Shown here in pieces: positions 52,440 through 62,723 of a DNA stretch of 64,000 nt. The notes beneath the pieces were generated by a model. That model did not search any database and had not been told where the DNA came from. It saw only the letters and a list, made by a program, of their open reading frames with translations. This stretch comes from Variovorax gracilis. Lineage in GTDB: Bacteria > Pseudomonadota > Gammaproteobacteria > Burkholderiales > Burkholderiaceae_C. Made by a program: the position numbers and the translations under genes. The first letter of the stretch is position 1. Each line of letters begins with the position of its first letter. The DNA lies in NCBI RefSeq assembly GCF_030317115.1, contig NZ_JASZYF010000016.1, positions 53,200-117,199 on the forward strand. Reading direction: 5' to 3'.

Positions 52440-52463
52440 GCGTGTGCGATAGCGTGGCGTGAT

Positions 52464-52490
52464 TTGCAACCATTGTGGCGCCAATTGCAA
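52464..52490. promoter_or_regulatory. TTGCAA pair in AraC/liu divergent promoter
   Basis: TTGCAA at 52464-52469 recurs at 52485-52490, a start-to-start spacing of 21 bp (two helical turns). Each hexamer is itself a palindrome, and GGCGCC lies between them. Such phasing suits an AraC-type dimer or tandem binding. The ribosome site for ivd (GAGGAG) is further on at about 52550. Binding is inferred only. Confidence 0.5.
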
Positions 52491-52563
52491 CGGCACAGGG
52501 CGTAAGCTGCGGCTTTCCGCGCGCGAATTCCGGCGCGGCCGAACCGATTGAGGAGACAACCCC

Positions 52564-53736
52564 ATGCACGATCCCGGCCTGAACTTCGACCTGGGCGACA
52601 CCATCGACTCGCTGCGCGACGCGATCCAGACTTTCTCAGCCAACGAGATTGCACCGCGCGCAGCGGATATCGACCGCGACAACCTGTTTCCGGCCGACCT
52701 CTGGAAGAAGCTCGGCGACCTCGGCCTGCACGGCATGACGGTGAAGGAGGAATACGGCGGCACCGAACTCGGCTACCTCGCGCACATCGTCGCGATGGAG
52801 GAAGTCTCGCGGGCTTCGGCCTCGGTCGGGCTTTCGTATGGCGCGCATTCGAACCTCTGCGTCAACCAGATCCACCGCAACGGCAGCGAGGCGCAGAAGA
52901 AGAAATACCTGCCCAAGCTGGTGAGCGGCGAACACGTCGGCGCACTGGCGATGAGCGAGCCCAATGCCGGCTCCGACGTCGTCAGCATGAAGCTGCGCGC
53001 CGAGAAAAAGGGCGACCGCTACGTGCTCAACGGCGGCAAGATGTGGATCACCAACGGCGGCGACGCCGACACGCTGGTGATCTACGCCAAGACCGAGCCC
53101 GAGATGGGCGCTCGCGGCATGACGGCCTTCATCGTCGAGAAGGGCTTCAAGGGCTTCTCGGCCGGCACCAAGCTCGACAAGCTCGGCATGCGCGGCTCCA
53201 ACACCTTCCCCCTGTTCTTCGACAACTGCGAAGTGCCCGAGGAGAACGTGCTGGGCGGCGAGGGCATGGGCGCCAAGGTGCTCATGAGCGGCCTCGACTT
53301 CGAGCGTGCCGTGCTCTCCGGCGGCCCGCTGGGCATCATGGCCGCCTGCATGGATGCGGTGCTGCCCTTCGTGCACGAACGCCAGCAGTTCGGCCAGAGC
53401 ATCGGCGAGTTCCAGCTCATGCAGGGCAAGCTGGCCGACATGTATTCGACCTGGCAGGCTACGCGGGCTTACGTCTACGCAGTCGGCAAGGCCTGCGACC
53501 GCAGCGACCACGCCCGTACCTTCCGCAAGGACGCGGCGGGCGCGATCCTCTATTCGGCCGAGAAGGCGACCTGGATGGCCGGCGAGGCGATCCAGGCGCT
53601 GGGCGGCGTGGGCTATACCAAGGACTTCCCCGTCGAGCGGTTGTGGCGCGACGCCAAGCTGTACGAGATCGGCGCTGGCACCAGTGAGATCCGCCGCATG
53701 CTCATCGGGCGGGAACTCTTCGCTGAGACAGCATGA
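52564..53736 (+). CDS. liuA: isovaleryl-CoA dehydrogenase
   Basis: FAD enzyme of leucine degradation, 390 aa, oxidising isovaleryl-CoA to 3-methylcrotonyl-CoA. The catalytic Glu is E247 in LDFERAV, in the helix position unique to isovaleryl-CoA dehydrogenase (human E254), rather than the C-terminal Glu of other family members. The C-terminus EIGAGTSEIRRMLIGRELF is typical. It is the first gene of the liu/mcc operon, with GAGGAG 8 nt upstream. Confidence 0.95.
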   Translation: MHDPGLNFDLGDTIDSLRDAIQTFSANEIAPRAADIDRDNLFPADLWKKLGDLGLHGMTVKEEYGGTELGYLAHIVAMEEVSRASASVGLSYGAHSNLCVNQIHRNGSEAQKKKYLPKLVSGEHVGALAMSEPNAGSDVVSMKLRAEKKGDRYVLNGGKMWITNGGDADTLVIYAKTEPEMGARGMTAFIVEKGFKGFSAGTKLDKLGMRGSNTFPLFFDNCEVPEENVLGGEGMGAKVLMSGLDFERAVLSGGPLGIMAACMDAVLPFVHERQQFGQSIGEFQLMQGKLADMYSTWQATRAYVYAVGKACDRSDHARTFRKDAAGAILYSAEKATWMAGEAIQALGGVGYTKDFPVERLWRDAKLYEIGAGTSEIRRMLIGRELFAETA

Positions 53737-53763
53737 CTCCCAGGTACTAGGAGCAAAGAAAAA

Positions 53764-55466
<1,703 letters not shown>

Positions 55467-55470
<4 letters not shown>

Positions 55471-57074
55471 AGCTGGAGACCAAACTCAACGCCCGCTCGG
55501 CCGAATTCCAGGCCAACGCGACCGCCATGCGCGCACTGGTCGACGACCTGCACGCGCAGTTCGCCAAGGTCGAGGCCGGCGGCGGCGAGGCTGCGCGCAG
55601 CAAGCACACGGCGCGCGGCAAGCTCTTGCCACGCGATCGCGTCGCGCAACTGCTGGACCCGGGCACGCCCTTCCTCGAAGTGGCGCCGCTCGCGGCCCAT
55701 GCGATGTACCACGGCGCCGCACCCGGCGCGGGGTTGATCGCCGGCATCGGCCGGGTCAGCGGCGTGGATTGCATGATCGTCTGCAACGACGCGACGGTGA
55801 AGGGCGGCACCTACTACCCGATGACCGTCAAGAAGCACCTGCGCGCGCAGGAGATCGCCGAGCAGAACCGCCTGCCCTGCATCTACCTCGTGGACTCGGG
55901 CGGCGCCAACCTGCCCAACCAGGACGAGGTGTTCCCGGACCGAGATCACTTCGGCCGCATCTTCTACAACCAGGCGAACATGAGCGCGCAGGGCATTTCG
56001 CAGATCGCGGTGGTGATGGGCTCCTGCACGGCAGGCGGCGCCTACGTGCCCGCCATGAGCGACGAGAGCATCATCGTCAAGAACCAGGGCACCATCTTCC
56101 TGGGCGGCCCGCCGCTCGTGAAGGCGGCCACCGGCGAAGTCGTCACCGCAGAGGACCTGGGTGGCGGCGACGTTCACACGCGGCTGTCAGGCGTGGCGGA
56201 CCATCTGGCACAGAACGACCTGCATGCGCTGGCGTTGGCGCGATCGGCGGTCGCCAACCTCAACGCGCGAAACGGCGGCGGCGAGAATCCAACGGCGACA
56301 CCGCGCGCACCCGACTTCCCGGCCGACGAACTCTATGGCGTGATCCCGGTCGATACCCGCAAGCCCTTCGACGTCCGCGAGATCATCGCCCGCATCGTGG
56401 ACGGCAGCGAATTCCATGAGTTCAAGTCGCGCTTCGGCAACACGCTGGTCTGTGGCTTTGCCGAGATCGAGGGCATGCCGGTGGGCATCGTCGCGAACAA
56501 CGGCATCCTGTTCTCCGAATCTGCGCAGAAGGGCGCGCACTTCATCGAGCTGTGCTGCCAGCGCAAGATCCCGCTGGTGTTCCTGCAGAACATCACCGGC
56601 TTCATGGTCGGCCGCAAGTACGAGAACGAGGGCATCGCGCGCCACGGCGCGAAGATGGTGACGGCCGTGGCCACGGCCAATGTGCCGAAGTTCACCATCA
56701 TCATCGGCGGCAGCTTCGGCGCCGGAAACTACGGGATGTGCGGCCGCGCCTACTCGCCGCGCTTCCTCTGGATGTGGCCCAACGCACGCATCAGCGTGAT
56801 GGGCGGCGAGCAGGCCGCGAGCGTGCTCGCCACCGTCAAGCGCGATGGCATCGAGGCCAAGGGCGGGCAGTGGAGCGCGGAGGAGGAGGAAGCCTTCAAG
56901 TCGCCGATCCGCCACCAGTACGAGGCACAGGGTCATCCCTACTACGCGACGGCGCGGCTGTGGGACGACGGCATCATCGACCCTGCCGACACGCGCCGCG
57001 TGCTGGCGCTGGGCCTGGCTGCGGCACGCAATGCGCCGATTCCCGAGCCGAGATTCGGCATCTTCCGCATGTGA
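55467..57074 (+). CDS. liuB: methylcrotonoyl-CoA carboxylase beta subunit
   Basis: Carboxyltransferase subunit (MccB), 535 aa, moving CO2 from biotin to 3-methylcrotonyl-CoA. It has the CT N- and C-domains: TVKGGTYYPMTVKKHLRAQEIA, VMGSCTAGGAYVPAMSDE, and NITGFMVGRKYENEGIARHGAKM in the C-half, diagnostic for MCC over propionyl-CoA carboxylase. It overlaps the synthetase gene by ATGA and works with the biotin subunit at 59178. Confidence 0.95.
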
Positions 57075-57085
57075 GGGCCAGCACC

Positions 57086-57595
57086 ATGTCGCTCGCCAAC
57101 TACTTCGCCAGTCTCGGGCGCTACCACGTGTGGGCCACCAACAGGCTCATCACGTCGAACCTCGCGGGCTTGTCCGACGAGGACTGGCACAAGGACTGCG
57201 GTCTGTACTTCCGCTCCGTGCACCTGACGGTCAACCATCTGCTGGTGACCGACAACATCTGGTTCGCGCGCTTCGCAGAAGGCAAGTCGTTGCGCATGTC
57301 GCTCGACACCGAACTGCATGCGGATCGCGCCGAAGTGTGCGATGCGCTCGCCGCTGCCGTCACGCGCTGGAGCCCATGGCTTGCGACCTTGCCGCCGGAC
57401 CGCTACGACGGCGTTCTGTCCTATGTCCGCAACAACGGCGAGCAGGTGGTGATTCCCTTCGGGCCGGCGCTGGGGCACGTCTTCAACCACGCGACCCACC
57501 ATCGCGGCCAGGTGGCTGCCGCGCTCACTGCGATGGCGCAACCCGGGCCGGAGCTGGACTGGGTCTATCTGCTGCAACAGGAAGCCAGGGAATGA
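57086..57595 (+). CDS. DinB-family protein
   Basis: Four-helix-bundle DinB-like protein, 169 aa, with the family metal-binding His pattern: YHVWATNRL near the start, HLTVNHLLVTDNIWF, and HVFNHATHHRGQVAAAL. DinB proteins bind divalent metal, and many act as thiol-dependent transferases. It is inserted in the liu operon between mccB and the hydratase and may be a passenger or a detoxification factor. Confidence 0.86.
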   Translation: MSLANYFASLGRYHVWATNRLITSNLAGLSDEDWHKDCGLYFRSVHLTVNHLLVTDNIWFARFAEGKSLRMSLDTELHADRAEVCDALAAAVTRWSPWLATLPPDRYDGVLSYVRNNGEQVVIPFGPALGHVFNHATHHRGQVAAALTAMAQPGPELDWVYLLQQEARE

Positions 57596-57600
57596 CATCC

Positions 57601-58389
57601 ATGAGTGACTTCACCACCCTCGAACTCGCGATCGAAGGCGCGGTTGCGCGCATCTGGCTCAACCGGCCCGAGCTGCGCAATGCCTTCGACGACGTCGTCA
57701 TCCGCGAGCTCGGCGAGGCCTTTGCACAGGCGAGCGCCGCAGCCGACGTGCGGGTCATCGTGCTCGGCGCGAACGGCCCGGCGTTTTGCGCCGGCGCCAA
57801 TCTCAACTGGATGCGCCGCGCGGCCGACTTCACGCACGAACAGAACCTCGCAGACGCAGGCGGCCTCGCCGCGATGCTGCGCACCATCCATGAAAGTCCC
57901 AAGCCGGTGGTCGCGCGCGTGCAGGGCGACGTCTATGCGGGCGGGATGGGCCTGGTCGCCGCATGCGACATCGCGGTGAGCGTCGACACGGCGTGGTACT
58001 GCCTGAGCGAAGTCAAGATCGGCCTGATCCCGGCCACCATCAGCCCCTATGTCCTGCGCGCGATGGGCACGCGCGCAGCGCAGCGCTGGTTCCTCACGGC
58101 CGAGCGCTTCACTGCAGCCGAGGCGCATCGCATCGGCTTCGTGCACGAGGTGGTCGCCGCCGATGCGCTGGACGCCAAGGTCGCCGAGATCGTGAAGGCC
58201 CTCACCAGTGCCAGCCCGGCGGCGGTGCGTGCATGCAAGACGCTGATCGCGGACGTCGCAGGTCGCGAGATCGACGATGCGCTGGTCGCCAAGACGGTGC
58301 AGGGCATCGCCGACATCCGCGCCAGCGAGGAAGGCCGCGAAGGCGTCCAGTCCTTCCTGCAGAAGCGCAAGCCGAGTTGGCTAGGGTGA
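57601..58389 (+). CDS. liuC: 3-methylglutaconyl-CoA hydratase (enoyl-CoA hydratase family)
   Basis: Crotonase-fold enzyme, 262 aa, for the hydration step after MCC. The oxyanion segments are FCAGANLNWM and YAGGMGLVAACDIAV, and the C-terminal helix is present. Operon context between the two MCC subunits supports 3-methylglutaconyl-CoA as substrate. Start at 57601 rather than 57592 because AGGGA is then at normal spacing; the upstream ATG overlaps the DinB stop. Confidence 0.91.
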   Translation: MSDFTTLELAIEGAVARIWLNRPELRNAFDDVVIRELGEAFAQASAAADVRVIVLGANGPAFCAGANLNWMRRAADFTHEQNLADAGGLAAMLRTIHESPKPVVARVQGDVYAGGMGLVAACDIAVSVDTAWYCLSEVKIGLIPATISPYVLRAMGTRAAQRWFLTAERFTAAEAHRIGFVHEVVAADALDAKVAEIVKALTSASPAAVRACKTLIADVAGREIDDALVAKTVQGIADIRASEEGREGVQSFLQKRKPSWLG

Positions 58390-58420
58390 CGAACGTGGCG
58401 GACGCTCGGCCCGTATCGGA

Positions 58421-58510
58421 AATCCCGCGGAACCGGCTGTGCCGGGTCGCCGGGATTGTCCCGTGGAAAGGGGTGTCCGAGCCACACGAAGTGGGCAAGG
58501 CTGGGGGTGA
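58421..58510 (-). repeat. intergenic repeat, copy B (inverted relative to copy A)
   Basis: About 90 bp between liuC and the DUF4126 gene. On the minus strand it reads CACCCCCAGCCTTGCCCACT, then TTCGTGTGGCTCGGACACCC and a GC-rich end, matching copy A at 48883-48975. It runs up to the DUF4126 start and may supply part of its ribosome site (GGGGGTGAG just before ATG). Confidence 0.65.
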
Positions 58511-58513
58511 GCA

Positions 58514-59185
58514 ATGACCAGTCTGGACATGCCCCAACTGCTCGCATTGGCCGCTGCACTCGGCTGGGCCAGCGGCGTGCGGCTGTACCTCGTCGTGTTG
58601 TTGACCGGCCTGGCCGGCTACATGGGCTGGGTGCCGCTGCCGAACGGCCTGCACCTGCTGGCCCATCCGGTCGTGCTGGCGGCGAGCGGCTTCATGGTCT
58701 TCGTGGAGTTCTTCGCCGACAAGATCCCGGGTCTCGATTCGATCTGGGACATGGTCCATACGGCGATCCGCATCCCTGCCGGCGCGGCGCTCGCGGCCGG
58801 CGTGTTCGGCGCCGACCATGCGGCGATGGCGCTGGTCGCGGCCCTGCTCGGCGGCGGCTTCGCCGCGACCGCGCATGCCGCCAAGGCCACGACGCGCGCG
58901 GCGATCAACACCTCGCCGGAGCCCTTCAGCAACGTCGGCGCCTCGCTCGTCGAGGACGGCATGGTGCCGGCGGGACTCTGGCTCGCTGTCGCGCACCCGC
59001 TGGTGTTCGGCGTGCTCTTCATTGCCGTGCTGGTGCTCAGCGTGTGGTTGATCCGCAAGAGCTGGCGTTTCCTCAAATCCCTCTTCGGCCGAGTGGCCCG
59101 CATCTTCAGCGGCCGGCCCGACCCTGGCGTGGCCCCCGCGTTCCAGCTCAAGAAGAACTCCCCCGGAGACTCATCGAATGTTTAA
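58514..59185 (+). CDS. DUF4126 membrane protein
   Basis: Integral membrane protein, 223 aa with about five hydrophobic helices (LLALAAALGWASGVRLYLVVLLTGLAGYMGWVPLP; EFFADKIPGLDSIWDMVHTAIRIPAGA). This matches DUF4126, a family of unknown function. The tail is basic and cytoplasmic. Its stop overlaps the mccA start by 8 nt, so it is translated with the carboxylase. Confidence 0.85.
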   Translation: MTSLDMPQLLALAAALGWASGVRLYLVVLLTGLAGYMGWVPLPNGLHLLAHPVVLAASGFMVFVEFFADKIPGLDSIWDMVHTAIRIPAGAALAAGVFGADHAAMALVAALLGGGFAATAHAAKATTRAAINTSPEPFSNVGASLVEDGMVPAGLWLAVAHPLVFGVLFIAVLVLSVWLIRKSWRFLKSLFGRVARIFSGRPDPGVAPAFQLKKNSPGDSSNV

Positions 59186-61172
59186 GAAGATCCTGATCGC
59201 GAACCGTGGCGAGATCGCCTGCCGTGTCGCGGCGACCGCACGCCGCATGGCGATCCGCACCGTGGCCGTGTATTCCGATGCCGACGCGCATGCCAACCAT
59301 GTGCGCGCCTGCGACGAGTCGGTGTACCTCGGCGGCAGCGCGCCGAAGGAGAGTTACCTGCGCTGGGAGAAGATTCTCGAAGCCGCCAAGGCCAAGGGCG
59401 CGGAGGCGGTGCACCCCGGCTATGGCTTCCTCAGCGAGAACGAGGAGTTCGCCCAGGCCTGCGCCGACGCCGGCCTGGTCTTCATCGGCCCGCCGCCTTC
59501 AGCCATCAAGGCCATGGGCCTGAAAGCCGAGTCCAAGCAACTTATGGAGAAGGCGGGCGTGCCGCTGGTGCCCGGCTACCACGGCAGCGACCAGGACCCT
59601 GCGCTGCTGCAACGCGAGGCCGATCGCATCGGCTACCCCGTGCTCATCAAGGCCAGCGCAGGCGGCGGCGGCAAGGGCATGCGCGTGGTCGAGAAGGCCG
59701 GTGATTTTTCCGCAGCGCTGGCCTCATGCCAGCGCGAGGCGATCAACAGCTTCGGCGACGACGCGGTGCTGATCGAAAAGTACGTGCAGCGCCCGCGCCA
59801 TATCGAGATCCAGGTGTTCGGCGACACGAAGGGCAACTACGTCTACCTGTTCGAGCGCGATTGCTCGGTGCAGCGGCGCCACCAGAAGGTGCTGGAGGAG
59901 GCGCCGGCACCGGGCATGACCGAGGCGATGCGCAAGCAGATGGGCGAAGCTGCGGTAGCCGCTGCGCGGGCGGTCGACTACGTCGGCGCGGGCACGGTGG
60001 AATTCATCGTCGAGCAGCGCGCCGACGGCAGCATGAACTTCTTCTTCATGGAGATGAACACGCGGCTGCAGGTCGAGCATCCGGTGACCGAAGCCATCAC
60101 CGGGCTGGACCTCGTCGAATGGCAGTTGCGCGTCGCTTCGGGCGAAGCTTTGCCATTGAAGCAGGAGCAGTTGCAGATCCACGGCCACGCGATCGAAGCG
60201 CGCATCTGCGCCGAGAACCCGGACAACAACTTCCTGCCTGCCACCGGCACCCTGCACGTCTACCGCAAGCCGCAGGCGACCGCCTTCCAGCGCAGCCGCG
60301 TGCGCATCGACGACGGCGTGCGCGAAGGTGGCGTGATCTCGCCCTTCTACGACTCGATGATCGCCAAGCTGATCGTCCATGGCGCCACGCGCGGGGAAGC
60401 GCTCGCTCGGCTCGACCTGGCGCTGGCGCAGACGCACATCGTCGGCGTCGCGACCAATGTCCAGTTCCTGCGCGGCATCCTGCGCACGGATTCGTTCGCG
60501 AATGCGAAGCTCGACACGGCGCTGATCGAACGCGAGCGCGCAGTGCTGTTCGACCAGGAGCCCCTGGGCCTGCCGCTCGCCGCGGCGGCGTCGATTGCCT
60601 GCACGCTGCTTGCGGAAACGGCGACGTCCAGCGCCGATCCGTTCAGCCGGCGCGATGGCTGGCAGTCGCACGGCGTCGCGACGCGACCCTTCGAGTTCGA
60701 GTTCCGCGGCGAGACGAAGAGCGCGGCGCTGCGCTACCTGCATGATGGCGCGCTGTCGCTTCAGGTCGGCGATGTGTCGGGGCCGCTGGAGATCGGCAGC
60801 TTCCCTTCGGGCGAACTCGAACTGCAGTTCGACGGCCAGCGCCACACGCTCAATGTCTACGAGGACCAGGCTACGGCCCATGTCTTCGCTGCGCACGGCG
60901 CCACGAAGATCACCGCCATCGACCGCCTCGCCCATGCGGGCGATACCCACGCCGAGGGCGGCCGGCTCACCGCACCGATGCCGGGCAAGGTCGTGTCATT
61001 CGCGGTGAAAGCCGGCGACAAGGTCAGCCGCGGCCAGCCGCTCGCCGTAATGGAGGCGATGAAGATGGAGCACACCATTGCGGCGCCGGCCGACGGCACG
61101 GTCGAAGAACTGCTCTACGCGCCGGGCGACCAGGTCACCGAAGGCGCGGAACTGCTCCGCATCGCGGCCTGA
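59178..61172 (+). CDS. liuD: methylcrotonoyl-CoA carboxylase biotin-containing alpha subunit
   Basis: Biotin carboxylase plus biotin carrier, 664 aa (MccA/LiuD). The N-terminal biotin carboxylase region has the ATP-grasp motif KASAGGGGKGMR and HPGYGFLSENEEFA. The C-terminal carrier has the biotinylated K629 in EAMKMEHT. The length is typical for MCC alpha. It lies at the end of the operon, and a GC-rich inverted repeat at 61185-61205 follows. Confidence 0.95.
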   Translation: MFKKILIANRGEIACRVAATARRMAIRTVAVYSDADAHANHVRACDESVYLGGSAPKESYLRWEKILEAAKAKGAEAVHPGYGFLSENEEFAQACADAGLVFIGPPPSAIKAMGLKAESKQLMEKAGVPLVPGYHGSDQDPALLQREADRIGYPVLIKASAGGGGKGMRVVEKAGDFSAALASCQREAINSFGDDAVLIEKYVQRPRHIEIQVFGDTKGNYVYLFERDCSVQRRHQKVLEEAPAPGMTEAMRKQMGEAAVAAARAVDYVGAGTVEFIVEQRADGSMNFFFMEMNTRLQVEHPVTEAITGLDLVEWQLRVASGEALPLKQEQLQIHGHAIEARICAENPDNNFLPATGTLHVYRKPQATAFQRSRVRIDDGVREGGVISPFYDSMIAKLIVHGATRGEALARLDLALAQTHIVGVATNVQFLRGILRTDSFANAKLDTALIERERAVLFDQEPLGLPLAAAASIACTLLAETATSSADPFSRRDGWQSHGVATRPFEFEFRGETKSAALRYLHDGALSLQVGDVSGPLEIGSFPSGELELQFDGQRHTLNVYEDQATAHVFAAHGATKITAIDRLAHAGDTHAEGGRLTAPMPGKVVSFAVKAGDKVSRGQPLAVMEAMKMEHTIAAPADGTVEELLYAPGDQVTEGAELLRIAA

Positions 61173-61176
61173 GCCT

Positions 61177-61368
61177 TCAGGCCCGTGCCGCCAGCGTGGC
61201 GGCACGCGGCCGCAGCATCGTCATCACGTAGTGGATGCTGCCGCCGATCAAGTTGGTGAAGCTGCCGCACAGCAGGAACAGGCTGGCCGCGAGGTAGTGT
61301 GGTCCGATGCGCCCGTTGCGTGTCGGGCCGCGAGGACCTGACCGGGCTTGTGAACGCGTTTGGTGCAT
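61177..61368 (-). CDS. possible small membrane protein or gene remnant
   Basis: A 63-aa frame whose C-terminal half is a convincing membrane segment (YLAASLFLLCGSFTNLIGGSIHYVM) followed by a basic tail. The N-terminal 20 residues are low-complexity and the start is uncertain. It could be a real small protein or the remnant of a longer membrane-protein gene. It has no ribosome site at the chosen ATG. Confidence 0.3.
   Translation of the reverse strand: MHQTRSQARSGPRGPTRNGRIGPHYLAASLFLLCGSFTNLIGGSIHYVMTMLRPRAATLAARA
61185..61205 (+). terminator. hairpin after liuD
   Basis: GTGCCGCCA-GCG-TGGCGGCAC forms a perfect 9-bp stem 12 bp after the liuD stop. No T-run follows, so it is either a factor-assisted terminator or part of the 3' UTR. 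It also overlaps the tail of the small minus-strand frame at 61177-61368. Confidence 0.5.
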
Positions 61369-61418
61369 TGAAGGCTGGGTTTTCCCGCGTGCCCGACTGC
61401 AGGTTCTAAGATCCATCC

Positions 61419-62348
61419 ATGCGAATCATCGTCAGCCTCACCGACAACCGTCCCGATCCGTGGATCGCGAGCCTCCGCGCCGCCTTGCCCGAAGCCGAAG
61501 TGGAGAACTGGGCGCCCGGCGCCGCGCCGGCCGACCATGCCGTGGTCTGGGCGCCGCCGCAGGCGCTGCTCGACGAACAGCCCCATCTGCGCGGCATGTT
61601 CAACATCGGTGCCGGCGTCGACGCGTTGCTCAAGCTGAAGGTGCCGCCACAGACCCAGGTCGTCCGGCTCGACGATGCCGGCATGTCCGTGCAGATGGCC
61701 GAGTACGTCTGCCACTTCCTGATCCGGCACTTCCGCGAATTCGACGCCTACGAGGCCGAGTCCCGCGCGGGCCGCTGGAGCTATCGCAAGCCGCGCGAAC
61801 GCAAGGACTTCACGGTCGGCGTGATGGGGCTCGGCGTGCTGGGCGAGCGGGTGGCGAAGGCCGTCAGCCAGTTCGAGTTTCCGGTCAACGGCTGGAGCCG
61901 CTCGGCCAAGGCCATCGAGGGGCTGCGTTGCTTCTCGGGCGAGTCGGAGTTCGACGCCTTCCTCGGCGCGAGCCGCGTGCTTGTCAATCTGCTGCCGCTC
62001 ACGCCGGCCACGCGCGGCATCCTCAACCGCGACACGCTCTCCAAGCTCAACGCCGGCCAGCCCGGCGGCTACCTGATCAACGTGGCGCGCGGCGCCCATC
62101 TCGTGGATGCCGACCTCATTCCCTTGCTAGACAGCGGCCAGCTCGCCGGCGCGACGCTGGATGTGTTCGACGTGGAGCCTCTGCCGGCCGAGCATCCGTT
62201 CTGGCGCCATCCGAAGATCACCGTCACGCCGCACGGCTCCGCGCGTACCGAGCGCGAAGCGTCGATTGCGCAGATCGCCAGCAAGATCCGAGCGATGGAG
62301 CAGGGCGAGCCGATCGCAGGCGTGGTGGACGTGACTCGCGGCTACTAG
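61419..62348 (+). CDS. ghrA: glyoxylate/hydroxypyruvate reductase A-like
   Basis: D-2-hydroxyacid dehydrogenase family, 309 aa, reducing glyoxylate or hydroxypyruvate with NADPH. NAD(P) motif GVMGLGVLGERV, catalytic Arg in NVARGAHLVD, Glu in DVFDVEPLP and His in TPHGSARTE. The sequence and length match the GhrA group. It is a single gene after a 246-bp gap; the promoter was not defined. Confidence 0.9.
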   Translation: MRIIVSLTDNRPDPWIASLRAALPEAEVENWAPGAAPADHAVVWAPPQALLDEQPHLRGMFNIGAGVDALLKLKVPPQTQVVRLDDAGMSVQMAEYVCHFLIRHFREFDAYEAESRAGRWSYRKPRERKDFTVGVMGLGVLGERVAKAVSQFEFPVNGWSRSAKAIEGLRCFSGESEFDAFLGASRVLVNLLPLTPATRGILNRDTLSKLNAGQPGGYLINVARGAHLVDADLIPLLDSGQLAGATLDVFDVEPLPAEHPFWRHPKITVTPHGSARTEREASIAQIASKIRAMEQGEPIAGVVDVTRGY

Positions 62349-62584
62349 CGCTCTTGCTTTTCGCGGGTTTCTGGCGAACCGCGCCTTGGTACTGCGCGCG
62401 GCGGTGCGTCGGAAGCAGGCGCTCTGCATTTCGAACGCCCGGTTTGGCGTACGAGGCACGAGAGAAGCGTACATGGGCGCGCATTTGTGCCCCGCGCGGT
62501 AACGCTCACAAATCTGGCCGCGTGAACTGGGTGGTAAGGTTTTTTCGTCTGGCTGCTCTGCTCTTGCATACCGGGGCGACGCCC
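62349..62584. other. intergenic gap after ghrA
   Basis: About 236 bp with no convincing gene. Base composition drops towards lower GC past 62500. A GC-rich dyad (GGGG-CGACG-CCCC, 62573-62585) sits at the 3' end of the 42-aa gene on the minus strand and may form a terminator stem. No tRNA, att-like direct repeat or transposase was seen. Confidence 0.45.
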
Positions 62585-62713
62585 CTATTGCAACAGCTTA
62601 TACAGTGCCGCCACCACCATCAGAACCACCACGAGCAATACCGCCGCCCGATTAATCTTCTTCGCCAAAGGACTCATGCGCTTCCACGACTCCTCGTCTA
62701 TGCCACCTGGCAT
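62585..62713 (-). CDS. 42-aa single-pass membrane protein
   Basis: A short gene with a strong ribosome site (AAGGAG 6 nt before ATG). The protein is a polar, charged N-terminus (MPGGIDEESWKRMSPLAKKINR) followed by one hydrophobic helix (AAVLLVVVLMVVAALYKLLQ). It starts 10 nt after the VirB6-like gene ends, so the two are co-transcribed. Function not known; a lipoprotein-like or immunity role is only a guess. Confidence 0.65.
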   Translation of the reverse strand: MPGGIDEESWKRMSPLAKKINRAAVLLVVVLMVVAALYKLLQ

Positions 62714-62723
62714 CTCGCACTCC

